Shown in pieces: positions 20,360-30,383 of a stretch of 64,000 nucleotides of DNA. How positions within the stretch are numbered: position 1 is the first letter of the stretch; every line of letters starts with the position of its first letter. The notes beneath the pieces are model-generated. The model saw nothing but the letters and a program-made list of their open reading frames with translations, had not been told where the DNA came from and made no database searches. The stretch is from Blautia glucerasea. Lineage in GTDB: Bacteria > Bacillota > Clostridia > Lachnospirales > Lachnospiraceae. Where the stretch lies: assembly GCF_020537505.1 (NCBI RefSeq), contig NZ_JAJBMO010000011.1, positions 1 to 64,000 on the forward strand, read 5' to 3'. Both the position numbers and the translations under genes were made by a program.

Positions 20360-21114
20360 TACAGATCGATCATTTATCCAAAAAATTTAATGAAAATGTT
20401 GTTCTGGATGACATCAGCCTGAATATTAAGAAAGGTGATGTGGTAGGAATCATTGGTCCTTCCGGAACTGGAAAATCCACACTTCTCCGCTGCGTGAACC
20501 GCCTGGAAACACCGGAAAAAGGAATCGTCACAATCGGAAAGAAAACCATTGACCTGTCTGAGAAAAAGCCGAAAGATCTTCTGTATCTGAGACAGAATAC
20601 AGGAATGGTTTTCCAGAGATTCAATCTCTTTGAGAAAAAGACAGCTCTTGAAAATGTAATGGAGGGGCTGATCGTAGTTAAGAAAATGCCGAAGGAGCAG
20701 GCAAGAGAGATTGCTGTAGAACAGCTGAAGATGGTTGGAATGGCACCATGGGCAAACCATTATCCGAAGCATCTTTCAGGCGGACAGCAGCAGCGGGTGG
20801 CTCTGGCCAGAGCCCTTGCAATGAAGCCCCAGATCCTGCTTCTGGATGAGCCAACATCTGCATTGGATCCAGAGCTGGTAGGAGAAGTGCTGGACGTAAT
20901 CCGTAAGGTTGCAGCCCAGGGATACACCATGCTTCTTGTTTCGCATGAGATGAACTTTATCCGTCATGTGTCCAACCGGGTGATCTTTTTAGACAAAGGA
21001 CATGTGGTGGAGGATGGCACACCGAAGGAAGTATTCGAAAATCCCCAGAATCAGCGTACGCAGGAATTCTTCAGAAAAATGAACATCATGGCTCAGCCAG
21101 AATACATTATCTAA
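20356..21114 (+). CDS. Amino-acid ABC transporter ATP-binding protein
   Basis: A 252-residue ATPase with Walker A GPSGTGKST, Q loop (MVFQRFNLF), signature LSGGQQQR, Walker B ILLLDEPTSALD and switch His (VSHEMNF). It closely resembles GlnQ/TcyN-type ATPases. It energises the permease with which it overlaps. Confidence 0.95.
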   Translation: MIQIDHLSKKFNENVVLDDISLNIKKGDVVGIIGPSGTGKSTLLRCVNRLETPEKGIVTIGKKTIDLSEKKPKDLLYLRQNTGMVFQRFNLFEKKTALENVMEGLIVVKKMPKEQAREIAVEQLKMVGMAPWANHYPKHLSGGQQQRVALARALAMKPQILLLDEPTSALDPELVGEVLDVIRKVAAQGYTMLLVSHEMNFIRHVSNRVIFLDKGHVVEDGTPKEVFENPQNQRTQEFFRKMNIMAQPEYII

Positions 21115-21216
21115 GCGGGCGTAGCACGATTAGATAATGTCTACGCAAACGTAGCGTAAGCGGAGTTCGCGGTTCCCGTCTTACACAGGAAGTTTGAAAA
21201 TCTAAAAGGAGAATAA

Positions 21217-21243
21217 AACAGCTGTGATAAAGCAGCTGTTTTT
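21217..21243 (+). terminator. Terminator after the ABC operon
   Basis: AACAGCTG and CAGCTGTT form a perfect 8-bp stem followed by a short T run. It lies directly before the peptidase start, so the peptidase may depend on read-through. The preceding 100 bases (21115-21215) hold another GC-rich imperfect palindrome with an inner CTACG-CAAA-CGTAG hairpin. Confidence 0.65.
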
Positions 21244-21252
21244 GCAGTTGAT

Positions 21253-22362
21253 ATGAGAAAAAACGAAGAAATCACAAAAGTATTTAAAAAACTGGTCTCT
21301 ATCGATTCCCCATCATTAAAAGAGCGGGAAATGGCAGATTATTTAAAAAAATTGTTTGGAGAAATTGGCGTTGAAATGGAGGAGGACAATAGCCAGAACA
21401 TAACCGGTTCCAATGCTGGAAACCTTTTTGCAAGACTAGACGGAGAAATTGGCTCCACACCTCTTCTTTTGGGGGTGCACATGGACACGGTAGAGCCATC
21501 CAGAGGGAAAAAAGCTGTTTTTCATCCAGATGGTACTGTTACAAGTGACGGAACTACAGTCCTCGGTGCAGATGACCTTGCAGGCGTGACTGCAATCTAT
21601 GAGGCTGTCCGTTACCTGAAAGAGCAGAATATTCCGCACCGAACCATAGAAATTCTCATTACAACTGGTGAAGAACTATATTGCAAAGGTGCCAATGCTT
21701 TCGATTACAGCAAAATTCAGTCAAAAGAAGCCTACGTCCTGGATCTTAGTGGAAAAATCGGCGCAGCTGCCTATGCAGCTCCTACGCTGATTTCGTTTGA
21801 AGCAAGCGTACAGGGAAAAGCAGCTCACGCCGGTTTTTATCCGGAAAAGGGAATCAACAGCATTCAGGCGGCTGCCAGAGCCATTGCCCGTCTTTTCCAA
21901 GGCAGGATCGACGAAAATACAACAGCCAATATTGGTCTCTTTTCCGGAGGTACCGGAACCAATATTGTGCCGGAAACCTGCACCGCGGCAGGTGAGATCC
22001 GCAGCCTGGACCATGAAAAAGCCATGAAGATCTTAAGCGAATACCATCAGGTTTTCCAGGAAGAGGCTGAGAAATCTGGTGCAGATTTAAAATGGGAAGA
22101 GAAGCTGAACATTATCGCATACGAAACCTCTCTCAATGGAAAAACAGCTGGGAATTACCGAAAGGCGGTGGAAAAGGCCGGGCTTCCAACGAAATATGAG
22201 AAAACCTTCGGAGGAAGCGACAACAATGTATTTGCCCGGCATGGAATCGAAGGACTGGTGATTGCAACGTCCATGAATCAGGTGCATAGCTGCTGCGAAT
22301 ATTGCAGCATTCCGGAAATCAGACAGGTATCGGAAATCCTGGTGAATTTGTGTGAAATATAA
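21253..22362 (+). CDS. M20 family metallopeptidase (peptidase T-like)
   Basis: A 369-residue zinc peptidase. It has the metal-binding HMDTVEP motif (about residue 75), GADDLAG (about 105), the TTGEELYCKGA block (about 138) and GGSDNNVF near the end, plus a dimerisation domain (KAAHAGFYPEKGIN). Family members trim N-terminal residues from tri- and dipeptides. There is no clear Shine-Dalgarno next to this ATG; an AAAAGGAG 40 bases upstream lies before the terminator hairpin. Its place after the uptake operon suggests it frees amino acids from peptides. Confidence 0.85.
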   Translation: MRKNEEITKVFKKLVSIDSPSLKEREMADYLKKLFGEIGVEMEEDNSQNITGSNAGNLFARLDGEIGSTPLLLGVHMDTVEPSRGKKAVFHPDGTVTSDGTTVLGADDLAGVTAIYEAVRYLKEQNIPHRTIEILITTGEELYCKGANAFDYSKIQSKEAYVLDLSGKIGAAAYAAPTLISFEASVQGKAAHAGFYPEKGINSIQAAARAIARLFQGRIDENTTANIGLFSGGTGTNIVPETCTAAGEIRSLDHEKAMKILSEYHQVFQEEAEKSGADLKWEEKLNIIAYETSLNGKTAGNYRKAVEKAGLPTKYEKTFGGSDNNVFARHGIEGLVIATSMNQVHSCCEYCSIPEIRQVSEILVNLCEI

Positions 22363-22387
22363 ATTGAGAAAAAATAACTTTACGTGA

Positions 22388-22440
22388 TACCCCTTGTGCA
22401 GAGCCAATGAATAAGGAAAATCTGCTTAAGGGGTATTTTA
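22388..22440 (+). terminator. Terminator after the M20 peptidase
   Basis: TACCCCTT (22388-22395) pairs with AAGGGGTA (22428-22435), followed by TTTTA. The rest of the 300-base gap to the kinase has a TATAAT at about 22537 with no good -35 and no other feature that I see. Confidence 0.65.
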
Positions 22441-22661
22441 AAAATTAGAGATATAGATAGCCTGGAGAGTATGGGAAAATATGGATAGAGAAAAATACAA
22501 TCCGGACTATTATTTGTGGTAAGATTCTTGTATAATATTATGAAAGTCAGAACTGTTGCGTGAAATTATGGAAAATTGTGATTCTTGAGCAACATGAAGG
22601 GTACTGCTAGGGAGGACGTGAACAGCAGTGCATCACTCTATAGGGGAGGAGGAACATACAT

Positions 22662-24398
22662 ATGGATAAAGATGTTCCGGTTTCCGTCTGGCCAGAATGG
22701 AAACTTGTAGAGAAAATAGGGGAAGGTTCTTTTGGAAAAGTATATAAAGCGAAGCGGACAGAACGGGGCCGTTCTTTTTATTCCGCCATCAAGATCATAT
22801 CAATTCCAGGAAATAAAGGGGAACTGGACAGCGTACGGTCTGAGATGAATGACGAACAGTCTACCAGAGAGTATTTTCGCAATCTGGTGGAGGACTGTGT
22901 CCAGGAAATATACACCATGGAGCATTTTTGCGGAAATTCCCATGTGGTTTCATTTGAGGATTTCAAGATCGTGGAATACTTAGATGAAATTGGCTGGGAT
23001 ATCTTCATACGAATGGAATATCTTACCAGCTTTATGGATTACTGCACAGGCAAGGAACTTACGGAGAAGGAAGTGATCAAGCTTGGCTGTGATCTTGCCA
23101 TGGCGTTGATCTACTGTCAGAAGTTGAAGATTATCCACCGGGATGTGAAGCCGGAGAATATTTTTGTATCCAGATTTGGAGACTTTAAGCTGGGAGATTT
23201 TGGAATTGCCAGGGAACAGGCACACACCATGAGTAATATGTCCAAGAAGGGAACCTATTCCTACATGGCGCCTGAGATCTACAAAGGGGAGAAGTACGAC
23301 AGCAGTATTGATATCTATTCCCTTGGAATTGTGCTATATAAGCTGATGAATCAGAACAGGTTGCCATTTCTTTCTCTGGATAAGCAGTTGATCACATACC
23401 GTGATAAGGAGGCTGCACTGGCAAGGAGGATGGCAGGGGAGAAAATGCCTGCACCATCTAAGGCAAGCGCCGCTTTTTCCCATATTATACTGAAGGCATG
23501 CGCATTTGATCCGAAGAAACGCTACAGAAGACCGGAGGATATGCTTCATGATCTGGAGAGTCTGCGGATCGCTCCTGTGAATGCAGCAAAGGAATGGGAG
23601 AAATCCCAGTGGGAGCTGGCAAATGCAGGAGAGCTTGAACGGGATCAGCGCAGGTATGCACCCATGGAGTCAGGGAAAGATGAGATGGAGCGGACCCATG
23701 TGGCAGCAGAGCCGCAGATTGAGAAAATTGTCCGGGAAGAGGAAGCACAGAATAACAATAATGCAAAGGCTTCCGATGTAAAATCCAGACCAGTCAGGGC
23801 AGAGACTCCTGATAGGAAGCGCCCAGAGTGGGAAACTAAGGAACGGGAGCGGCGGATTTCGCCTTGGACGGTTTCCCTTACCGTTGTAGCACTGGCGGCG
23901 TGTATTATCCTGGGTGTTTATATGAAGCTGATCCATGATGAGGAACGCAAGGCGCAGAACTCGGAGGCGGTTATGGAAGTGCTGGAGGCAAATGACAACA
24001 GTACGGCCCAGATCGACGAATTTTCCACCGCTATTCAGACCATTAAGGAGCAGGCAAACACCATTGTAAGTGAACTGTCTGACTGCAGGGAGGTTGGCAA
24101 GGAAGGCGACCGTTTTCGCTACTATGACAGCGATGGCAAGCTGGTGAAAGCATTGATCTATCCGGAGACTTCAGAGGACGGCGTTTACGAGGAATACTAT
24201 TACTGGGATGAGCGGCTGTTCTTTGCATATGTATGGACTGGTAATAAGAAGGAATTGTATTACTACGATAAGCGTGGCAAGCTGATCCGATGGATCGATA
24301 CAGATGGAACTGTCCATGACAAAGAGAATGACAGTACCGAATATACTAAACGAGGCGAGAAATACTGGAAGAATGCGCTGGAACAGCTGGATGAATAA
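22662..24398 (+). CDS. Membrane Ser/Thr protein kinase
   Basis: The 578-residue protein has a Hanks-type kinase domain (about residues 8-290): Gly loop GEGSFGKVYKA, catalytic HRDVKPEN, DFG and the APE motif. A charged linker, one membrane segment (about 405-425) and an extracellular C-terminal part follow. That part lacks the PASTA repeats of PrkC/Stk1; it holds short Tyr/Asp-rich turns (YYDSDGKL, YYDKRGKL) like bacterial surface beta-hairpin repeats, so the signal sensed probably differs. GGAGGAGG precedes the ATG. The PP2C gene follows in the same direction. Confidence 0.9.
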   Translation: MDKDVPVSVWPEWKLVEKIGEGSFGKVYKAKRTERGRSFYSAIKIISIPGNKGELDSVRSEMNDEQSTREYFRNLVEDCVQEIYTMEHFCGNSHVVSFEDFKIVEYLDEIGWDIFIRMEYLTSFMDYCTGKELTEKEVIKLGCDLAMALIYCQKLKIIHRDVKPENIFVSRFGDFKLGDFGIAREQAHTMSNMSKKGTYSYMAPEIYKGEKYDSSIDIYSLGIVLYKLMNQNRLPFLSLDKQLITYRDKEAALARRMAGEKMPAPSKASAAFSHIILKACAFDPKKRYRRPEDMLHDLESLRIAPVNAAKEWEKSQWELANAGELERDQRRYAPMESGKDEMERTHVAAEPQIEKIVREEEAQNNNNAKASDVKSRPVRAETPDRKRPEWETKERERRISPWTVSLTVVALAACIILGVYMKLIHDEERKAQNSEAVMEVLEANDNSTAQIDEFSTAIQTIKEQANTIVSELSDCREVGKEGDRFRYYDSDGKLVKALIYPETSEDGVYEEYYYWDERLFFAYVWTGNKKELYYYDKRGKLIRWIDTDGTVHDKENDSTEYTKRGEKYWKNALEQLDE

Positions 24399-24430
24399 AC
24401 ACGCTCTGGTGACAGGCGAAGAGGGATGGA

Positions 24431-25234
24431 ATGACATATCACATTAACTATGCATATACCTGCCATGTAGGTAAAGTGCGACCAAATAATGAAGACAATT
24501 TCTGGTGCTGTGGGGAGCGGCTTCCTGTCAGTAATCAGGGAATAGCGGAAATCCGTGCAGGAATCCGGCTGCGGGAGAGCCTTCCAGTGCTGGCTGTTTT
24601 TGACGGCATGGGAGGGGAAAGCCAGGGAGAAATGGCAGCAGGGCTTGCTTCTGAGGCTCTGGAGAACTTCTATAAGGCAAATAAGGGCATGCTGCGCAAG
24701 ACACCGGAGCTTTTTCTGCGGGAAGCCTGCAGGGAGATGAACCAGGCAGTTTGTACCTATGGACGGGAACAGCGGATCAGTGCCATGGGAACAACAATAG
24801 CTATGATCGCTTTCGGGAATAAGGAAGCTCATATCTGTAATCTGGGTGACAGCAGGATCTATCAACTGTCTGGAACTGATTTTTCCCAGATTTCCAGGGA
24901 CCATGTGTTAAAGAGCTATCGGTTTGGAAAGGCACCTCTGACACAGTTCCTTGGAGTGGAAGAGACGGAAATGAAGCTGGAACCGTCTATAGGGACACTT
25001 CCCTATCTGGATGGCGACCGCTATCTGCTTTGTTCGGATGGAGTGACCGATATGCTGTCTGACAAGGAAATAAAAGAAATTTTGCAAATGGAAGGCACGG
25101 TGAGGGATTTGGTTCAGACTCTTCTGGAAAAGGTTTTGGAGAAAGGTGCCAGAGATAATACCACGATCATTCTCTGTGAGGTAAAGCAGGATGAGCGGCC
25201 TTTATTGACCTGGCTTTTACAGAACCGAAAATAA
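24431..25234 (+). CDS. PP2C-family Ser/Thr phosphatase
   Basis: A 267-residue phosphatase with the metal-binding aspartates of PPM enzymes: NNEDNFWCC, AVFDGMGG, LGDSRIYQL, CSDGVTDML and GARDNTTIIL. It should reverse phosphorylation by the adjacent kinase. AAGAGGGATGGA lies before the start, and 32 bases separate it from the kinase stop. Confidence 0.93.
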   Translation: MTYHINYAYTCHVGKVRPNNEDNFWCCGERLPVSNQGIAEIRAGIRLRESLPVLAVFDGMGGESQGEMAAGLASEALENFYKANKGMLRKTPELFLREACREMNQAVCTYGREQRISAMGTTIAMIAFGNKEAHICNLGDSRIYQLSGTDFSQISRDHVLKSYRFGKAPLTQFLGVEETEMKLEPSIGTLPYLDGDRYLLCSDGVTDMLSDKEIKEILQMEGTVRDLVQTLLEKVLEKGARDNTTIILCEVKQDERPLLTWLLQNRK

Positions 25235-25296
25235 TGTAACGGTCGGATGGATGGACTGTTATAAGGTAACAAGAATAGAAATGGCGGTGAGTTGTG

Positions 25297-26526
25297 ATGA
25301 AAAATCGTATGCAGGATCTTGATTTTGAACAGACAGTGGCATTTGACTCGGTAAAGGATTTTGAGTTTACCAGAAGGGCTGCACAGAGATTTCGGCAGGT
25401 GGTCAGCCTGGATGGGTTTGAGGACGAGGATGCGGATGTAATTTTTCATTATTTATACAAAGAAATGGAGTTGGTTTCGTTTGGAGACCATCTGAAACGA
25501 TATATTTATGAGAGAGCCGGACTGGAGGAACCTTTTGGGGAGGTGCCACAGGAGGTTTACCGGGATATTGCGGTAGATTCTTTTAAGGAAACGTACACCC
25601 CGAAGTCTATGAATCCTACCTCCACCAAGCTCCCAGCACTTGTGAACAATTGGCTTACCCAGGCTTCCGTGAAGCGTGAGACTGTATTTTTGCTTGGCTT
25701 CGGGCTTCGGATGAACGCGGAGGACGTTTCAGATTTTCTAACCCGGGTACTGAAGGAGCAGGATTTTGATTTTCACAATCCGGAAGAGGTGATCTACTGG
25801 TATTGTTATACCAGACAGCTGCCTTACAGCAAGGCAGAAGAGTATAAAGAGATGTACAAAACCATGGAACCAGCCGGGGACAAGGGCAAAGTAGAGAAAG
25901 TAATCAGCGGTGATTTTACCATTGACACGGAGGAGAAGCTTCTGCAGTATCTGGCGTGCCTGAAGGCTGGCTGGGATGATCCCATGAATGAGAAAAGCCA
26001 GGCGTTTCAGGAGTTTTCGAGACTTCTGGGGCATGCGAAGAGGATTATTGCTGCTATGTACCAGAAGGATGAAGAGGAGAAGGGCAGGGATAAGATCTGG
26101 AAGCCGGAGAATATTACGCCTTCGGATATTGAGAAGGTTATCTGCAATGGCATCCCTATCAATCAGATGGGAAATCTGAAGAAGATGTCTGCATCTATTC
26201 TTGCCAAACATTTCAGCCAGAAACGGTTCAGTAGACAGAGAATTACGAATATTCTGAATCATAAGTTCCCGGTAGAGCGGTTTGATCTTCTGACTTTGGA
26301 GTTTTTTATTGTGTCCCAGGAGATGGAGGATGATGATCCTTATGACAGATATCATCATTTTATTGAAGAAGCGCAGGGAATTTTGAAGAAGTGTGGGATG
26401 AGCGAGATTTATATTGTGAATCCTTATGAATGTTTTCTTCTTATGTGCCTTCTTACGGATTGCCCGTTGGCAGTTTTCTCGGAAATATGGGAAATGTCCT
26501 ACGAAGAGAACGGGGACGAGGAGTAA
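25297..26526 (+). CDS. Unknown protein linked to kinase/phosphatase genes
   Basis: A soluble, acidic protein of about 409 residues, largely helical, with no signal peptide. It is rich in aromatic and charged residues (YWYCYTRQLPYSKAEEYKEMYKTM) and I do not recognise a family. The N-terminal part contains EQTVAFDSVKDFEFT, where a Thr-rich segment could be phosphorylated as in FHA-type targets; this is speculation. It follows the phosphatase by 60 bases and is probably in the same operon, so it may be a substrate or effector. GTG 25294 is an alternative start. Confidence 0.7.
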   Translation: MKNRMQDLDFEQTVAFDSVKDFEFTRRAAQRFRQVVSLDGFEDEDADVIFHYLYKEMELVSFGDHLKRYIYERAGLEEPFGEVPQEVYRDIAVDSFKETYTPKSMNPTSTKLPALVNNWLTQASVKRETVFLLGFGLRMNAEDVSDFLTRVLKEQDFDFHNPEEVIYWYCYTRQLPYSKAEEYKEMYKTMEPAGDKGKVEKVISGDFTIDTEEKLLQYLACLKAGWDDPMNEKSQAFQEFSRLLGHAKRIIAAMYQKDEEEKGRDKIWKPENITPSDIEKVICNGIPINQMGNLKKMSASILAKHFSQKRFSRQRITNILNHKFPVERFDLLTLEFFIVSQEMEDDDPYDRYHHFIEEAQGILKKCGMSEIYIVNPYECFLLMCLLTDCPLAVFSEIWEMSYEENGDEE

Positions 26527-26530
26527 ATTG

Positions 26531-26604
26531 GAGCCATGATATTGTGAATTGGTACCGCATGTAAGGGCGTGAATTCCTACTTCACTGATATCATGGCTCT
26601 TTTG
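26531..26604 (+). terminator. Terminator of the kinase operon
   Basis: Perfect 12-bp arms GAGCCATGATAT (26531-26542) and ATATCATGGCTC (26588-26599) precede TTTTG. The 45-base loop has no coding content. Confidence 0.7.
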
Positions 26605-26644
26605 TTTGGAATAAAATAATTTGTTAATTGATTAACGGCTAAGT

Positions 26645-28048
26645 TTAATCATTGTAATATAGGTAAATACTGCGGCTGAGCTGGGCGATGGTAGATTGGG
26701 CGTCGCCGGCGCTGGTGAGATTTTGGGAGAGGAAGACGATAACCAGATCGTTTCCGCCCTGGGTGTTGTACAGGATTCCGGCATCGTTTTCTACATCGGA
26801 AAGCTCTCCAGTCTTGTTGGCCACGCTGACACCCTCTGGCAGGGCTGCGGGAATCTTGTTGCTTCGCTGCTGCTGTTTCAGAAGAGCGTACATATCTTCT
26901 GCGTGGGAAAGAGACTGGGACTGGGCTGTGCCAGTGCAGATCTGGTAGATCTCTTTCAGGAATTTTCCACAATCATAGGCAGAAGTGTAATTATCCCCAA
27001 ATTCATTGCTGGCCAGGAGCAGGCGCCCCATAGAAGTGCTGGTGTAACCGTGAGCCTGGCAGAAGCTGTTTACTTTCTGCATACCAGCTGTGCTGTCCCC
27101 ACTGCCCAGGCAGGAAACCAGGCTGTTGGCAGCGTCATTGTCACTGACGGTGATCATAGGTGTGAGATAACCGTCTAGTGCAGCAGAACCATACTGCTGG
27201 GAAAGCGCATCGTAATTCTCATAGACAGCTCCCATAATAAAAAGCTTGATCAGGCTGGCAGCCTGCATTGGTGTATCGTTAATGGAAGCTTCGGAACCGC
27301 CTGCAAGATCACAGATATAAACACTCCAGGAACCGTTTCCGGTGGGAAGCTGGGAATTGATCTGGGAGATCAGGGTGTCCATTTTTTCATCTGATCTGTT
27401 GTCAAATGCAGAGCTTCCGTGTGAAGGGGAGATTACTCCGTCATCAGAGATTTCAGGAGTTGTGTCCGCTTTGGCAGTGGAGACGGAGGAAGCACCTTTC
27501 CCATGGGAATTGTCCTGTTCCTTGGAAGAAGCAGCTTTTTTGGAATCATCTGTTTCTGAGGGAGAAGCTTCAGAACCTTTGGAATGAAATTCTGTGGACT
27601 GGGAAGAACCAGCCTGTTCTGCTTCAGGGGCTTGGGAAGGTCCAGCTACTTCTGGATCAGAAGATTGTGAAGGTCCGGCTGTTTCTGAATCAAAGGAAGC
27701 CTGAGCCGGACCGGCGCTTTTCTTTTGGGAAGGTCCCTGAACGGAAGTATCCTCATTGGAACTTTTACTGCCAGAAGATTCAGCCGCAGAAATTTCATCT
27801 TCGGAAATAAAACCATCCTGCTCAGAATTATTGAGATCTTCGTCTCCTGAAGTAAATCCGGCGATTTCACTGCTGTCGGAGTCCAGGGGCTGGGAGACAG
27901 CAGGATCATTTTGGGCTAGCTGTGTACTGCGCTGCCTGCTATGGGCAGAGAATGTGAGATAAAGAATGATGAGAAGCAGTATCACCGCAACAATGCTGAG
28001 GAAGATCAGCAGATAAGAAGAGGTGCGCTTCTTTTTTTTATTTTTCAT
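26645..28048 (-). CDS. Membrane-anchored beta-lactamase-fold serine hydrolase
   Basis: A 467-residue protein. A Lys-rich N-terminus and one membrane segment (about 12-32) are followed by a Ser/Glu/Pro/Ala-rich linker (about 35-215) with repeated GPSQ-type units, then a penicillin-recognising domain. The class A motifs are visible as SLIK (SxxK), SDN and KTG. The region where Glu166 should be reads NEFGDNYTSA rather than ExxLN, so efficient beta-lactam deacylation is doubtful and a cell-wall role is equally likely. ATG 28048 follows AAAGGAG. Confidence 0.85.
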   Translation of the reverse strand: MKNKKKKRTSSYLLIFLSIVAVILLLIILYLTFSAHSRQRSTQLAQNDPAVSQPLDSDSSEIAGFTSGDEDLNNSEQDGFISEDEISAAESSGSKSSNEDTSVQGPSQKKSAGPAQASFDSETAGPSQSSDPEVAGPSQAPEAEQAGSSQSTEFHSKGSEASPSETDDSKKAASSKEQDNSHGKGASSVSTAKADTTPEISDDGVISPSHGSSAFDNRSDEKMDTLISQINSQLPTGNGSWSVYICDLAGGSEASINDTPMQAASLIKLFIMGAVYENYDALSQQYGSAALDGYLTPMITVSDNDAANSLVSCLGSGDSTAGMQKVNSFCQAHGYTSTSMGRLLLASNEFGDNYTSAYDCGKFLKEIYQICTGTAQSQSLSHAEDMYALLKQQQRSNKIPAALPEGVSVANKTGELSDVENDAGILYNTQGGNDLVIVFLSQNLTSAGDAQSTIAQLSRSIYLYYND

Positions 28049-28099
28049 GAGTTCTCCTTTCAAATAAACGAGACGTCTGATAAGACGTAAATTTCGTAA

Positions 28100-28903
28100 C
28101 TATTGCACAGCATTTTTTTCTGCAAAGTATTGGTCAATGCCATCTGCAATTCCAGATGCCATAGTTTCCTGAAAATCGGAATCACTCATTTTCAGATCGT
28201 CCGACTCGTTGGTCATAAATCCCATCTCTACAATTGTTACAGGAATGGTACTCCAGTTGATCCCGGTCATATTGTCAGCGTAAGTTACCCCACGGTTATC
28301 GAATCCGGTTGCATCACAGTAAGCGTCCAGAATGCACTGGGAAAGCCTGTCTGATTCCTCGTAAAGCTGCGGTACATAAGGGTTGGAAGAAGAGGGAGAG
28401 ATGGTGAGGGCACCGGCAGCAGAGGAAGATTCTGCACCGTTGGCATGAATTCGCACATATATTTCTGCCCCCTGGTCAGCGACATATTCTGCCCGCTCCT
28501 TATTGCTAATAGCAGTGTCATTATCGGTTCTGGTGAGAACGGTCTCATAGCCTCTGTCCTCCAGGATCTTCTGCAGCTTCAGGGAAACATCCAGGTTCAG
28601 CTGATACTCCGGCAGTCCGGAAAAAGTCCCCTGGGTTCCGGTGGAGGCCTTCGCCTTCATCTCTGTGGAACCTGGCCCAAGGGGCTCCAGGTCGCTCATG
28701 TCTACGTTCGGTCCCTGATGACCGGGATCAATGCCAATGATGTGTGCGGATGGTGTCTGGGACACCTGAAGCTGGCCAGAAGCCTCCGCCTTGACTATAG
28801 AAACACCTGTCAGACTGGCAGCAGATAAAAAAGTAAGAACCACAGCGGCTGCTCTGGTTGAAAAATTCCATTTATCACATAGTTTTTTGAAATGCATATA
28901 CAT
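28100..28903 (-). CDS. N-acetylmuramoyl-L-alanine amidase (Amidase_3)
   Basis: A 267-residue secreted enzyme with a signal peptide (about 1-40) and an Amidase_3 zinc domain: IGIDPGHQG (His), a Glu in GLPEYQLN, RIHANG and the catalytic VEMGFMTN. It cleaves the bond between MurNAc and the stem peptide. It lies upstream of the serine hydrolase on the same strand with 51 bases between, so the two are probably cotranscribed. AGGAGC precedes the ATG. Confidence 0.92.
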   Translation of the reverse strand: MYMHFKKLCDKWNFSTRAAAVVLTFLSAASLTGVSIVKAEASGQLQVSQTPSAHIIGIDPGHQGPNVDMSDLEPLGPGSTEMKAKASTGTQGTFSGLPEYQLNLDVSLKLQKILEDRGYETVLTRTDNDTAISNKERAEYVADQGAEIYVRIHANGAESSSAAGALTISPSSSNPYVPQLYEESDRLSQCILDAYCDATGFDNRGVTYADNMTGINWSTIPVTIVEMGFMTNESDDLKMSDSDFQETMASGIADGIDQYFAEKNAVQ

Positions 28904-29177
28904 GCTCCTGTTCGTGGTAAGTCTTTTTTCTTATTATAATAATGCCAGGAGTGTAATGCAATGTAAAATTCGGTTTTCACAAAAAGGGGGAATCGCTATT
29001 ACTATAAGCAGGAAGTGTTTCTATGGCAATCGTAAAAGAAGAGTGATACCAGAAAATAGTTTGGGTTTGGAATGGCAGTGATAAAAATGTATTATAATAA
29101 GAAGTAACGTATTTTTAGTTCACCGTGATAAATTGTAAAAACCTTGAAAAAATAAGGAAAAATTGCAGAAAAACACC

Positions 29178-29206
29178 TTGACAGAGATATGCAGACAGGA
29201 TATAAT
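29178..29206 (+). promoter_or_regulatory. Promoter of the str operon
   Basis: TTGACA (29178-29183), 17 bases, TATAAT (29201-29206), an essentially consensus promoter. The 28904-29177 stretch upstream holds no gene that I can support. The leader (about 29213-29317) contains CCATAGAAGAATCTATGG, a small hairpin. Confidence 0.8.
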
Positions 29207-29317
29207 CAAAAAGCGTGCGAAATAAGGCATTTTTTTCCGCGCTTACTAAGATAATAGCAACCGCAAGGAAACCCCATAGAAGAATCTATGGAGAAATAAA
29301 TCGGGAGGTGAAATGGA

Positions 29318-29737
29318 ATGCCAACATTCAACCAGTTAGTAAGAAAAGGACGCCAGACAGCTGTTAAGAAATCTACAGCTCCGGCTCTGCAGAGAACTTA
29401 TAACTCTTTAAGAAAGAAAGCAGTTGAGCAGTCTGCACCACAGAAACGTGGCGTTTGCACAGCTGTTAAAACAGCTACTCCTAAGAAGCCTAACTCAGCT
29501 CTTAGAAAAATCGCCAGAGTTCGTCTTTCCAACGGAATCGAAGTAACAAGCTACATCCCAGGAGAAGGTCACAACCTTCAGGAGCATAGCGTTGTTCTGA
29601 TCCGTGGAGGAAGGGTTAAGGACTTACCTGGTACAAGATACCACATCATCAGAGGTACTCTTGATACCGCAGGTGTTGCTAACAGAAAACAGGCCCGTTC
29701 TAAATACGGCGCTAAGAGACCGAAAGTTAAAAAATAA
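29318..29737 (+). CDS. rpsL: 30S ribosomal protein S12
   Basis: The 139-residue protein matches S12, with [12 protein letters not shown] at the start and the [17 protein letters not shown] and [11 protein letters not shown] blocks near the decoding site. The Lys positions linked to streptomycin resistance (TPKKPNS, RVKDLPG) look wild type. GGGAGGTG precedes the ATG. Confidence 0.98.
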   Translation: MPTFNQLVRKGRQTAVKKSTAPALQRTYNSLRKKAVEQSAPQKRGVCTAVKTATPKKPNSALRKIARVRLSNGIEVTSYIPGEGHNLQEHSVVLIRGGRVKDLPGTRYHIIRGTLDTAGVANRKQARSKYGAKRPKVKK

Positions 29738-29814
29738 TCCATCCGTATTGCTGCGGAGACTATAGAGATTTGTACGGTATTCCATATACCCTGTCGGTTG
29801 CGGGTTAAATATAG

Positions 29815-30366
<552 letters not shown>

Positions 30367-30383
30367 TCAAGGAGGAAAATCCA

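Noticed and set aside
26696..27178. 160-codon plus-strand ORF within the serine hydrolase gene
   Set aside because: Antisense of the penicillin-binding domain; the minus-strand frame has the SxxK, SDN and KTG motifs.
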